Below, one piece after another: positions 27,025-35,980 of a stretch of DNA of 64,000 bases. Under the pieces are notes generated by a model. That model made no database searches. It worked only from the letters and a program-made list of their open reading frames with translations, and was not told where the DNA came from. The stretch is from NCBI RefSeq assembly GCF_047462415.1, contig NZ_JANSJE010000003.1:62001-126000 (forward strand), given 5' to 3'. A program made the position numbers and the translations under genes. Each line of letters begins with the position of its first letter. Position 1 is the first letter of the stretch. The DNA is from Thermostichus sp047462415 (GTDB taxonomy: Bacteria > Cyanobacteriota > Cyanobacteriia > Thermostichales > Thermostichaceae).

Positions 27025-27056
27025 CCTCACCCCCAGCCCCTCTCCCAGAGGGGGAG
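27025..27056. repeat. GC-rich palindromic repeat
   Basis: A copy of the recurrent element (CCTCACCCCCAGCCCCTCTC plus the GAGGGGGAG arm) lies between the divergent phosphoesterase and metallothionein genes. It is the only copy in the window placed between two divergent genes. Confidence 0.7.
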
Positions 27057-27192
27057 TTGTGGTTGCTGTGATTTGGAATCGCCACAAATGAGTCTGATTC
27101 TTGTTCCGGCGCCGCTGCCGAGCAACCGCTAGGGTATAGGGACACAGATCTTCGACAAGAGGATCCCTCAGTTCAAGCAAGGAGAAAACATC

Positions 27193-27360
27193 ATGTCTGC
27201 TACCACCCTTGTTCGTTGCGCCTGCGAACACTGCAACTGCAGCTTCGAAAGCAGCCAAGGCTATCGCTACGAAGGCCAACTCTACTGCAGCGAAGCCTGT
27301 GCCACCCATGACCACGCCCACCCTTCGCCTTGCTGCGTGGCCTCTCACTGCTGTCAATAG
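27193..27360 (+). CDS. smtA: Metallothionein, SmtA type, 55 residues
   Basis: The short product has nine cysteines and several histidines in the order typical of cyanobacterial SmtA: CACEHCNC (residues 9-16), YCSEAC (31-36), a His-rich linker HDHAH (39-43), then CC (47-48) and HCCQ at the end. SmtA binds zinc and cadmium in a four-metal cluster and buffers metal in the cytoplasm. A ribosome-binding site (AAGGAG) lies just upstream of ATG 27193. No SmtB repressor gene or clear SmtB operator dyad is nearby, so regulation may differ from Synechococcus PCC 7942. Confidence 0.93.
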   Translation: MSATTLVRCACEHCNCSFESSQGYRYEGQLYCSEACATHDHAHPSPCCVASHCCQ

Positions 27361-27493
27361 CAGGTTGGCAGGGATCGCTCACCCCGGCTGTTGCTTTCCG
27401 GGATCCTGTGTTGCTTCTCTCCCTGGGCAGTTTTTGATACGCTCCTAAGGAGCTCTATCCCCGTCGGCCCGGGGGCCGGCCCAACCCGTTGGC

Positions 27494-29734
27494 ATGGAAT
27501 ACCGCTGGGATCTGCTGCCCACTCCACCCCAGTTTGATCCGGAGCTGAGCCGAGAATACGGCAAGTATGCAGCCAAGGTGCTGGCCTTGCGTGGGCTGCA
27601 CAGCCGGGAACAAGCGCGGGCCTTCGTCGATCCTGATCAGTATTCTCCCACGCCAGCGGGATCCCTGCCGGATCTGGAGCGGGCAGTAGCACGCCTGTTG
27701 CAGGCAAGAAAAAGAGGAGAAACCCTTTGCATTTGGGGAGATTTCGACTGCGATGGCGTTACCGCCACCAGCCTCTTGCTCTCGGCGTTACAGCCCTTGG
27801 GCTTCCGAGTCCAGTTCACCCTACCGCTGCGCAGCAGCGAAGGGCATGGCTTGAACCCCCAGCGGCTGCAGCAGGTGCTGGCCCAGGGCTGCCAAGTGCT
27901 CCTGACAGTGGATTGCGGTATGGGCAATGCCGCCGAGATTGCCGCCGCCCAAGCCGAAGGGGTAGACGTGATCGTGGCGGATCACCACACGCTGCCGGAT
28001 CCCTTGCCCCCTGCCCATGCGGTGGTCAACCCACTGCGCCTGCCAGAGGAACATCCGCTGCGCTTTCTGCCGGGGGTGGGGGTGGCCTACAAGCTGGCGG
28101 AGGCCCTCTACCAAGCGCTGGGGATCCCAGGCGTAGAAGAGCACCTGGATCTGGTGGCGGTGGGGATCGTGGCCGATGTGGCGGTGTTGCAGCGGGAGTG
28201 CCGCTACCTGGTGCAGCGGGGCCTGCCCGTGCTGGCCAAGACGCAGCGCCCGGGGCTGCGAGCTCTTTTGGATCAGATGGGCAACGGCCAATCCTCAGGA
28301 ACACCAACAGCCCAGGATATCGCCTTTCGCCTTGCTCCCAAGCTGAACGCCATTGGCCGTTTGGACGATGCCAGCCTGGCGGTGGAGCTGTTGACCACCT
28401 CCGATCCGCAGCGGGCCCAGACGCTGGTGGAGCATTTTGTTGCCCTCAATGAGGAGCGTAAGCGCCTTACCCAGCAAGTGATTCAAGAGGCCGGCCAACA
28501 GGTGGAAAGCCTAGATCTGGGGCGGGAGGGGGCGATTGTCCTGGCCGGAAGCGGCTGGAACCCAGGGGTTTTGGGGATCGCCGCGGCGCGCTTGGCGGAG
28601 CAATACGCTTGCCCGACGGTGTTGATCGCCAAAGACGAGAGGGCGGGACGGGGCTATGGGTCGGGCCGCTCGATTCCAGGGGTGAACCTGGTGGAGGCCA
28701 TCGAGGCCGTGCGCCCCCTCTTGCTGGGGGGAGGCGGACACCCTATGGCTGCCGGGATCCAAGTAGATCTGTCTTGCCTGGCCGCTGTACAACTGGCTTT
28801 GCGGCGGGAGCTGGCCGCGAGGGTCAGCCCGGATCGCCAAGCTCGCGCCCTGGCGGTGGAGATCGTCATCGATTGGGAACTGTTGGCCTCTCAGGGGCGG
28901 GATAGGGTGGCAGAGCTGGACGAGGTGTATCGGCAGTTGCAGCTTCTGCAGCCCTTTGGCCACGGCAATCCCAACCCCGTCGTAGCCCTGATGAACGTTT
29001 GTCGCGGCAGCGTCAAGCTGGGGGCTTCCCAGAATGGCCGCCACTTAAGGTTTGATCTGCAAGGCAGGCCGGGATCCCGTACCCTCTGGTTTTGGCAAGC
29101 CGGCGAAGAGCTGGAGCAGTGGCAAGAATGCCAGGCTATGGACATCGCCCTGCAGTTGGAAGCGGATGACCAGGGCAGACAACCCTGGCAAGGCAAAGTA
29201 CTGGCGCTGCGCTCCTCTGGCGACTGGCAGGCGCCCACCGTTTCCGCCACCCGTCTCCAGATCCAGGATTACCGGCAACGCCCCCTGCCGGATTCTCTCA
29301 GAGAAGCCGTCTGCTACAGGGGGCAGGCTCTGCCCCTCGATCAAGACTTCCTCCCGTCGGCAAAAACAGCTCTGGTGCTGGCCCGCTGGCCCTGGCTGCC
29401 GACGGATCTGGCCCAACTGCTGCAACAGCTACAGCCGCAAACCCTGATCCTGGCTGCTTCTGGCCACCGCTGGGAGCAGATCCCCCAACTGCAGGCACTC
29501 TGGCAAGCGGGCCAACGGGATCCCGACGCTCTGGCGGCAGCGACTGGCCTGCCTCGACAGTGGCTAGCGGAATTGCACAGCCCAGAGGAAATTCCCACCT
29601 TGCTGCTGGGCCGCATCCGCGAATCCCAAGCTTTCCACCGCTGGCTGGACGAGGCCAGCTCCGACCAAATCGCCCAGCTCTGTCAACGGCTGCTGCAACC
29701 GGATCCCGCGCCGGCGGCTTTGTCTCCGAAGTAG
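27494..29734 (+). CDS. recJ: Single-stranded-DNA-specific 5'-3' exonuclease RecJ
   Basis: RecJ trims 5' single strands in RecF-pathway recombination and repair. The DHH domain shows GDFDCDGVTATSLL (about residues 80-93), LTVDCGMGNAAEI and VIVADHHTLP. The DHHA1 motif is LLLGGGGHPMAAG, and the OB-fold region follows with LQPFGHGNPNPV. The C-terminal 170 residues form an extra cyanobacterial-type region. At 746 residues it is longer than E. coli RecJ. The gene is followed after 136 bp by sbcC on the same strand, making a nuclease pair. Confidence 0.95.
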   Translation: MEYRWDLLPTPPQFDPELSREYGKYAAKVLALRGLHSREQARAFVDPDQYSPTPAGSLPDLERAVARLLQARKRGETLCIWGDFDCDGVTATSLLLSALQPLGFRVQFTLPLRSSEGHGLNPQRLQQVLAQGCQVLLTVDCGMGNAAEIAAAQAEGVDVIVADHHTLPDPLPPAHAVVNPLRLPEEHPLRFLPGVGVAYKLAEALYQALGIPGVEEHLDLVAVGIVADVAVLQRECRYLVQRGLPVLAKTQRPGLRALLDQMGNGQSSGTPTAQDIAFRLAPKLNAIGRLDDASLAVELLTTSDPQRAQTLVEHFVALNEERKRLTQQVIQEAGQQVESLDLGREGAIVLAGSGWNPGVLGIAAARLAEQYACPTVLIAKDERAGRGYGSGRSIPGVNLVEAIEAVRPLLLGGGGHPMAAGIQVDLSCLAAVQLALRRELAARVSPDRQARALAVEIVIDWELLASQGRDRVAELDEVYRQLQLLQPFGHGNPNPVVALMNVCRGSVKLGASQNGRHLRFDLQGRPGSRTLWFWQAGEELEQWQECQAMDIALQLEADDQGRQPWQGKVLALRSSGDWQAPTVSATRLQIQDYRQRPLPDSLREAVCYRGQALPLDQDFLPSAKTALVLARWPWLPTDLAQLLQQLQPQTLILAASGHRWEQIPQLQALWQAGQRDPDALAAATGLPRQWLAELHSPEEIPTLLLGRIRESQAFHRWLDEASSDQIAQLCQRLLQPDPAPAALSPK

Positions 29735-29870
29735 AGGTGAGGGATCCCTTCAATTCCCGCAAAAAAGTTGGCAAGGCTTGGGATCTGGCCAACCCTTTCA
29801 AGGCCGACGCGATACTCTAGATCAAACGGCTTAGCTCTAGCGTTTTGCCGCACCCAGAGCCCAGTCTTCC

Positions 29871-32800
29871 GTGATCCCGGTTCGCCTGACCTTACACCAT
29901 TTTCTCTGCTACTCTCACGCCGTTTTGGATCTGCGCGGGATCCACACCGCCTGCATTTGTGGCCCCAACGGGGCGGGCAAATCGGCTTTGCTCGACGCCC
30001 TTACCTGGGGCCTCTGGGGACAAAGCCGGGCCAGCAACGACAGCGATCTCATCCGCAAAGGTGCCAGTGAAACCTGGGTGGAAGTGATTTACCGCTCGCG
30101 GGGGCAAACCTACCGCATCCTGCGCAGCCGCCACCTGTCGGGGGAGGGATCCCTGGAGTGGCAAATTCAAGCTGGAGAAACCGCCTGGCGCAGCCTAACC
30201 CGCCGCGGCATGCGCGCTACCCAACAGGCCATCCAAAGTCAGCTTGGCCTCGACTACGATACCTTCATTCACTCGGCCTACCTGCGGCAGGGACGAGCCG
30301 ATGCCTTTACCCTGAAGCGCCCCGGCGAGCGCAAGCAGATCTTGGCCGATATGCTCAAGCTGGGCCAGTACGACCTGCTGGCCGAGCGCTGCCGCGAACA
30401 GGCTCGCAGTGCCAAGCTGAAAGCGGATCTACTCCAAGAGCGCCTGCCCAAGCTGGAGCAACAGCAGGCCTCTATCGAGCAGATCCAAGCCGAACTGGAG
30501 CAGCTCCAACAACAGCAAACCCATCTGCAACAGCTCCTGGCCCAACAGCAGCAGGAATTACAGTCTCTAGAGCGGGCCTATGAACATCGCCACACCCTAG
30601 AGGAGCGCCACCGGCAACTCACCCAACACCTGCACAAGCTCAGCGCCAACCTGCACCACACCGAACAGCAGTGGCGAGCCCAACGACAGCACCTGCTGCA
30701 GTTGGAAGAGCTGATCGCCCAAAGCGAGGAGATCCTGGCGGGCTACGAACGCTATCAGTCCCTGATGGCCCAAGATCGCCATCTTCACCGCCTCTTCGAG
30801 CAACAGCAACACCTGCTCCAAGAGCGCCAAAAGCTGCAGGCCCAACAAGCTGAGTACCAACAGCAGCAACTGCGCAGAATGCAGCGGCTGCAACAGGAAT
30901 TGGCCGCCTGCCAGGCCCAAGCCCAGGCCGATGCCCAGGTGCTGGCAGAAGGGGAGCGCATCGAAAACGCCCTCCACCACTACCGGCAAGCCCAGGAGCG
31001 CCTGCAGATCTTGAACGATGCCCAGGCCCAAGCCGCCGCCCTCCTAGAGCAACAACGGCACTGGCAAGAGCAGATCCGCCGCGAGCGAGAACGCCTGCAA
31101 GCCCGCCTCCAGCTCCTCAAGCAGCAACTGCAAAACCAGGAAACCCTGGCCCAACAGCAGCAGCAACTGGCCCAGAAAATTGCCGCCGGCGTCGCAGCCC
31201 TGGCCGAGCTGGAGCAACGGCGTCTCTACCAACAGCAGGTGCTGGAAAAAATTCAAGAGCGCCGCCTCTTTGTGCAGAAGCTGCAGGAGCGGCAGCGGGT
31301 TCTCCAGCACCAATGGCAACAGGAGGAAGAGCGCTGCCGCCTATTAGAGGCTCCTTGGGAGGCTTTTCCCGTTGGCGATAGCAGGACGGAGTCCTTTCAC
31401 CCCGAGCGGCTGGATCTCGGGGATCCGGATCGCCCAGATCCTTACAATCCAGAGCAAGAAAGGCACCACTCCGCCCCTGCCTTAGCGGGGGTGAAGTCGA
31501 TGGCAGAAGGTGGGGAGGAAGAACACCCAGAATCCGAAGCCACCCCGGAAGCAGCCTTCTCAGAGCAGCCTGCCGCGCCTGCGCCGGCACCGTCCACCCA
31601 GGCGTTGGCTGTCCTGGAATCCCACCTTTGGGTTTGCCCCCTCTGCGCCCGTCCGCTCAGCCCGCACCTGAGGGATGTGGTGCTGCAAAAGCACCGCCAG
31701 CGCCAAGAAGAGATTGCCGGCGAGCTCTTTGTGATTCGCGAGCAACTGGCGGTGGCCGACCGGGAGATCGGGCTGCTGCAAGAGGAAGCTCGGCGTCTTG
31801 AGCAAGAATTGGCCGCTTGGGATGAGCGTCTGCACCTCCAGGGGCGGCTGCAGCAGCAGTGGGAGGCCGGGCAGGAGCGGCAGCGGCAACTGGAGGCTTG
31901 GCGGGCAGAAGCGGCAGAACTGGAGCAAATCCTCAACCAAGAAGCTTATGCCCCAGAGGCGCGGCAGCAGCTTGCCCAGATCCAGCAGGCCCTGCAACAC
32001 CTGGGCTACGACGAGCGCGAACACGCCCTGCAACGGGGAGAGGTGGAGCGCTGGCGCTGGGCCCTGGGCCGCTCCCACGAGCTGCGCAAAGCCCAGGAGC
32101 GCCGAGCCCAGTTGTGTGAACAGATCGCCTCCCTACAAGCGCAACTGGAAGCCCTGCAACAGGCGGGATCCCCTGACTCGCCGCTGGCAGAACGCCTGGC
32201 CCAAATCGAGCAGGCGCTGCACCACCTTGGCTACGACGGATCCCTGCACCAGCAGGTAAAAGCAGAACTGGCCCAGGCGCAACTGTGGCCGGCCCGCCTG
32301 CAGGCCCTCCAAATAGCCCGCCAGGAGCTGCCGGAAGCCACAGCCCGCAGCCAGATCTTGTCCCAACGCCTGCAGGAAAGCCGGCAGCACTTTGCCCAGG
32401 CCACCCAAGAGCTGGAAGCGCTGCAGCAACAACTGGCGGAGCAGCCTGAGGTCTTGCCCGCCCACCTGGAAGGGATCCGCCAAGCTCTGCAGGAGCACCG
32501 GCAAGGGCTGGATCAGGTGCTTTCTCAAATCGGGGCGGCCCAACAGCGGCTGCAGCAGGCCCTTGAACAACAGTCGGAGCGGGCAGAGCTAGAGCGACAA
32601 CTGCAGCAGGCCCGCCGCCAGCAGCAGGTGTACCAGGAGCTGGCCAACGCCTACGGCCGCAACGGCATTCCCGCCCTGATCATCGAAAACGTTCTGCCAG
32701 AGCTAGAGGCCCAGGCCAACCAGATCCTGGGCCGCCTCACCCAACACCGCCTCCATCTGCGCTTTGTAACCCAGCGCTCGGGGCGACGCTCGGACAAGCT

Positions 32801-33146
32801 AATTGAAACCCTCGACATCCTCATCGCCGATCCCCGCGGCACCCGCCCCTACGAGACCTACTCCGGCGGTGAGGCCTTCCGCATCAACTTCGCCATTCGC
32901 CTGGCCCTCTCCCGCCTGCTTACCCAGCGCTCTGGCTCCGACCTGCAAACATTGATCATCGACGAGGGGTTTGGCTCCCAGGACGCCACCGGGCGGGCCC
33001 AGTTGCTGGCGGCCATCAACGCTGTGGCCTCTGACTTTGCCTGCATCCTGGTGATCACCCACATCCCCAGTCTGCAAGAGGCCTTTCCCCACCGCATCGA
33101 GGTGCAGCCCTCCCCCCAGGGATCCCGCCTCTCCATTCGCGGCTAG
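29871..33146 (+). CDS. sbcC: SbcC/Rad50-like SMC-family ATPase
   Basis: The 1091-residue protein has an N-terminal ATPase half with Walker A CGPNGAGKSALLDAL, long Gln/Leu-rich coiled coils, a zinc-hook motif CPLC (C589, C592), and a C-terminal half with the signature YSGGEAFRINFAIRLALS and Walker B LIIDEGFGSQD. SbcC with the SbcD nuclease opens hairpins and ends; no sbcD lies in the window. A Pro/Glu-rich insertion of about 85 residues directly precedes the hook. The motif LAQI-x-QAL-x-HLGYD occurs twice in the second coil (about residues 702 and 777). The stop codon overlaps that of the convergent GerW-like gene. Confidence 0.93.
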   Translation: MIPVRLTLHHFLCYSHAVLDLRGIHTACICGPNGAGKSALLDALTWGLWGQSRASNDSDLIRKGASETWVEVIYRSRGQTYRILRSRHLSGEGSLEWQIQAGETAWRSLTRRGMRATQQAIQSQLGLDYDTFIHSAYLRQGRADAFTLKRPGERKQILADMLKLGQYDLLAERCREQARSAKLKADLLQERLPKLEQQQASIEQIQAELEQLQQQQTHLQQLLAQQQQELQSLERAYEHRHTLEERHRQLTQHLHKLSANLHHTEQQWRAQRQHLLQLEELIAQSEEILAGYERYQSLMAQDRHLHRLFEQQQHLLQERQKLQAQQAEYQQQQLRRMQRLQQELAACQAQAQADAQVLAEGERIENALHHYRQAQERLQILNDAQAQAAALLEQQRHWQEQIRRERERLQARLQLLKQQLQNQETLAQQQQQLAQKIAAGVAALAELEQRRLYQQQVLEKIQERRLFVQKLQERQRVLQHQWQQEEERCRLLEAPWEAFPVGDSRTESFHPERLDLGDPDRPDPYNPEQERHHSAPALAGVKSMAEGGEEEHPESEATPEAAFSEQPAAPAPAPSTQALAVLESHLWVCPLCARPLSPHLRDVVLQKHRQRQEEIAGELFVIREQLAVADREIGLLQEEARRLEQELAAWDERLHLQGRLQQQWEAGQERQRQLEAWRAEAAELEQILNQEAYAPEARQQLAQIQQALQHLGYDEREHALQRGEVERWRWALGRSHELRKAQERRAQLCEQIASLQAQLEALQQAGSPDSPLAERLAQIEQALHHLGYDGSLHQQVKAELAQAQLWPARLQALQIARQELPEATARSQILSQRLQESRQHFAQATQELEALQQQLAEQPEVLPAHLEGIRQALQEHRQGLDQVLSQIGAAQQRLQQALEQQSERAELERQLQQARRQQQVYQELANAYGRNGIPALIIENVLPELEAQANQILGRLTQHRLHLRFVTQRSGRRSDKLIETLDILIADPRGTRPYETYSGGEAFRINFAIRLALSRLLTQRSGSDLQTLIIDEGFGSQDATGRAQLLAAINAVASDFACILVITHIPSLQEAFPHRIEVQPSPQGSRLSIRG

Positions 33147-33553
33147 TCATTTGGCTGGTCATTTGAGGAATTGCCGGCCCGGCTCTGGAGCCACTGCTGC
33201 AGCAGGGGAATTATAGTCTCGCCAAGCTGGCTCCACTGGCCGGGCTTTTGGGCCGTGGTCAGCAGCTCCACCCGCTCCCCTCGGATCACCAAAAAGCCCA
33301 CCGGCTCGATGCGCACCCCGCCCCCCGCTCCGCCAAACAGGCTGGCCGGATCCCGTCCGTTGCTGCGAAAGCCAAAATGGCCCCCTCCTCCGCCAACGCC
33401 AAAATAGAGCGACACGTAGGGGACAATCGTTGTGTCGCCAATGGTAATCGGCTGGCCAAAGGTCTGTCCCGTCTCCGCCAAAACCGTCAGCTTGCTCAGC
33501 ACCGCCTCCAGGACGGCTTCCACCTCGAAATCGGAATTGGAATCGGATCCCAT
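33143..33553 (-). CDS. GerW/YtfJ family protein
   Basis: The family core is visible as ETGQTFGQPITIGDTTIVPYV followed by a glycine-rich FGVGGGGG and the conserved IEPVGFLVI. GerW (YtfJ) is named for spore germination in Bacillus but is widespread in non-spore-formers, where its role is unknown. Homology begins near MGSDSNSDFEVEAVL, so ATG 33553 is a better start than the open-frame start at 33637. The stop codon shares the palindrome CTAG with the stop of sbcC on the other strand. Confidence 0.82.
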   Translation of the reverse strand: MGSDSNSDFEVEAVLEAVLSKLTVLAETGQTFGQPITIGDTTIVPYVSLYFGVGGGGGHFGFRSNGRDPASLFGGAGGGVRIEPVGFLVIRGERVELLTTAQKPGQWSQLGETIIPLLQQWLQSRAGNSSNDQPND

Positions 33554-33670
33554 TTGTGACGTTTGCGTCAATGCTGCAGGCCAGCTCCAGAGGCCACCAG
33601 GTGAAGAACCAGATTGACTTGACTGTAGTTGCCTCAAACAAGGTTAAGATACCTTGCCGCCTACCCAAGT

Positions 33671-33720
33671 GCTCCGCGCCGCTACCCTCACCCCCAACCC
33701 CTCTCCCTCAGGGAGAGGGG
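33671..33720. repeat. Composite GC-rich repeat (reverse orientation of the 58-bp unit)
   Basis: The sequence GCTCCGCGCCGCTACCCTCA followed by CCCCCAACCCCTCTCCCTCA and GGGAGAGGGG is the reverse complement of the two halves of the 58-bp array unit joined together. It lies between the GerW-like gene and DUF2973. The rest of this 280-bp intergenic space holds nothing recognisable. Confidence 0.75.
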
Positions 33721-33836
33721 AGTTAGGAATAGTGCTCGGCGCCAGGTGCTTTATCGTAACTTCATCCAAGAAAGGCTACTTACCCCCACAACTGACTCGG
33801 GCCGACACCGAGAAAGGGGAAGCTCCTGCGCCGCTT

Positions 33837-34103
33837 TTAATCCTCGTCAGGAGAGCCAGAGTAGAGATCTTCCAGGCGGCTGCGGGCTTCTTCCAGGCTG
33901 GTCGAACGAATCACCAACAAGGGCTCTTCCGTCAGGTTGCCTTCTTCATCCAAGAGCTCTGGGTGGGGCGCCTGTCGGCGAGCCCGACGGGGCGAGGCCT
34001 TGCGCTCTTCTTTGCCCAACGTGATGATATTGGCCACCAGGTTACGCAGGGCCACAAAGGCGATGGCCACGAAAGCGATAAGGTAGAGGATCTGCAGCAT
34101 CAC
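33837..34103 (-). CDS. DUF2973 family protein
   Basis: A membrane helix at the N-terminus (LQILYLIAFVAIAFVALRNLV) and a short charged cytoplasmic tail match DUF2973, a cyanobacterial family of unknown function. It overlaps the upstream DUF2605 gene by four bases (ATGA), so the two are translationally coupled. This pairing recurs in cyanobacteria. Total length is 88 residues. Confidence 0.82.
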   Translation of the reverse strand: MMLQILYLIAFVAIAFVALRNLVANIITLGKEERKASPRRARRQAPHPELLDEEGNLTEEPLLVIRSTSLEEARSRLEDLYSGSPDED

Positions 34104-34423
34104 GGGTCAGATGAGTCAGAGGAAGGGTGAATTTGGCGGAAGCGACGGCCCAGCTCGGCGCACTCCATCAGCAGGTGATGCCATTTTGCCATCAGCGCTG
34201 GGTCAACGCCAACTTCATTCTCCGACAACTGATAGAGGGCTTCTGCGGCTTGCAATTCTGCTTGGGCAGCCAAAACCCGCTCCAGAAGGGCCTGCTGCGC
34301 CTCTGGGCTAATAAATTCTAGGGTTTCTTCTTGCAAAAAGCGGCGGGAGCGCTCAAACCAGTAGCGGTAATCTTCCAGTAGGGGCCCCAGAATCTCTCGC
34401 AGTAACTTGGCTTTGCTCATCAT
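34100..34423 (-). CDS. DUF2605 family protein
   Basis: The 107-residue helical protein begins KAKLLREILGPLLEDYRYWF and includes LMAKWHHLLMECAELGRRF, matching DUF2605, a cyanobacterial family of unknown function. It has no membrane segment. Its end overlaps the start of the DUF2973 gene by four bases. The coupling with a membrane protein suggests that the two products interact (inference). Confidence 0.82.
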   Translation of the reverse strand: MMSKAKLLREILGPLLEDYRYWFERSRRFLQEETLEFISPEAQQALLERVLAAQAELQAAEALYQLSENEVGVDPALMAKWHHLLMECAELGRRFRQIHPSSDSSDP

Positions 34424-34468
34424 TGGGATCCCTCCGCGCCTGGTTTGCTGAGAGCATCTTAGCTGAAC

Positions 34469-35968
34469 TTAACCTTCTCCCGCCAGGGATCCCTGGGTGG
34501 CCTCCAGGCGGGCTTCCGTCTCCAGCAGCAGGGCTTCCAGCTGGGGCACCAGCTCTAGGGCCTGCTCTTGCCAGTAGCCCCGCTGGTGGGCTTCCAGCAG
34601 CCGCTCGCTCATATCCCGCAGTGCCCAGGGGTTGTGATCCCGCAGAAACTGCTGCACCCGGGGATCCAACAGGTAGGCGCGGGCCACCCCGGCGTACATG
34701 AAATCGGGCACGGCGTGGGTGGTGACGTCGTAGGCAAAAAGGTAGTCGAGGGTGGCGGCCATCTCAAAGGCGCCTTTGTAGCCGTGGCGCATTACGCCGG
34801 CAATCCACTTGGGGTTGACGACGCGGGCGCGATAGACGCGGTCGATCTCTTCGGCCAGGGTGCGGATCTTGGGGTTGTGGGGACGGGCGTGATCCCCGAA
34901 GTAGATTTGGGGGTTGCGGCCCTGGAGGGTGCGCACGGCTGCCACCATGCCCCCCTGGAACTGGTAGTAGTCATCGGAGTCGAGGAGATCGTGCTCGCGG
35001 TTATCCTGGTTGTGCAGGACAATTTGCAAGCGGGCCAGTTGCCGCCGCAGAGCTGCGGGGGCCGGCTCTCCCTCGCCCTCGGCCCGGTAGGCGTAGCCGC
35101 TCCAGGTGAGGTAGGCGCGCGCCAGATCCGCCTCGGTTTCCCAGTTTTGCGCCTCGATCAGCCCCTGCAGCCCGGCTCCGTAGGCCCCTGGTTTGGAGCC
35201 AAAGATGCGCAGCCGCGCCCGCTCTGCCGCTTCTGAAGGCGGGATCCCTTGCTCCTGCCAGTACTGGGTATCGGCCAGCACCTGGGCCCGCAGGGGGTTG
35301 TCGGCTTCCGGTTCTTCCAGGGCGGCCACGGCCTGCACAGCCCGGTCGAAGAGGGCAATGAGGTTGGGAAAAGCATCGCGAAAGAAGCCGGAGATGCGCA
35401 GGGTTACGTCCACGCGGGGACGGCCCAAAGCCGCTACAGGCAGGATCTCGATATCCACCACCCGTCCCCCCTCCCAGCGGGGCCTAACCCCCAAGAGCGC
35501 CAGCGCCTCCGCCCAGTCCTCGCCGCCGGTTCTCAGGGTGGCAGTTCCCCAAACGGATAGGCCCAGGTGGCGGGGATATTCCCCCTGCTCTTGCACGTAG
35601 CGCTCCACCACCCGCTCGGCAGCCAGCGAGCCAACTTGCCAGGCAGTGGGGGTAGGAATGGCGCGGATATCCACCGAGTAGAAGTTGCGCCCGGTGGGCA
35701 ACACCTCCACCCGGCCCCGCGTGGGGGCGCCGGAAGGGCCGCTGGGCACATAGCCGCCATTGAGCCCGCGCAGGAGATTTTCCAGCTCCTGGGGCGTTTG
35801 CTGCAGGCGGGGGAGCAAGTCCGTCTCGATCCAGCGCAGCACCTGGCTGGCCGCCGGCCCCGGGGGCGGATCGTAAGGGATCCCCTGTAGCCGCTGGGCA
35901 ATCCAGAGGCGGGCCTGGGCCTCTAGGGCAGCTACCCCATCTCCGATGCGGCGAAAGTTCTCGCCCAT
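34469..35968 (-). CDS. cobN: C-terminal half of a CobN/BchH-type metal-chelatase large subunit
   Basis: The 499 residues match only the C-terminal part of cobaltochelatase CobN (family length about 1,250): LGLSVWGTATLRTGGEDWAE, PRVDVTLRISGFFRDAFP, GSKPGAYGAGLQGLIE and VMRHGYKGAFEMAATLDYLF. The first residues, MGENFRRIGDGVAALE, normally lie in mid-protein. The frame is preceded by an in-frame stop 12 nt upstream, which is the stop of transaldolase. The N-terminal half is not in the window. It may be encoded elsewhere as a split subunit, or this may be a truncation product. Codon use looks normal and the frame is open throughout, which argues for retention. Confidence 0.85.
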   Translation of the reverse strand: MGENFRRIGDGVAALEAQARLWIAQRLQGIPYDPPPGPAASQVLRWIETDLLPRLQQTPQELENLLRGLNGGYVPSGPSGAPTRGRVEVLPTGRNFYSVDIRAIPTPTAWQVGSLAAERVVERYVQEQGEYPRHLGLSVWGTATLRTGGEDWAEALALLGVRPRWEGGRVVDIEILPVAALGRPRVDVTLRISGFFRDAFPNLIALFDRAVQAVAALEEPEADNPLRAQVLADTQYWQEQGIPPSEAAERARLRIFGSKPGAYGAGLQGLIEAQNWETEADLARAYLTWSGYAYRAEGEGEPAPAALRRQLARLQIVLHNQDNREHDLLDSDDYYQFQGGMVAAVRTLQGRNPQIYFGDHARPHNPKIRTLAEEIDRVYRARVVNPKWIAGVMRHGYKGAFEMAATLDYLFAYDVTTHAVPDFMYAGVARAYLLDPRVQQFLRDHNPWALRDMSERLLEAHQRGYWQEQALELVPQLEALLLETEARLEATQGSLAGEG

Positions 35969-35980
35969 AGAGCTGGCTGG

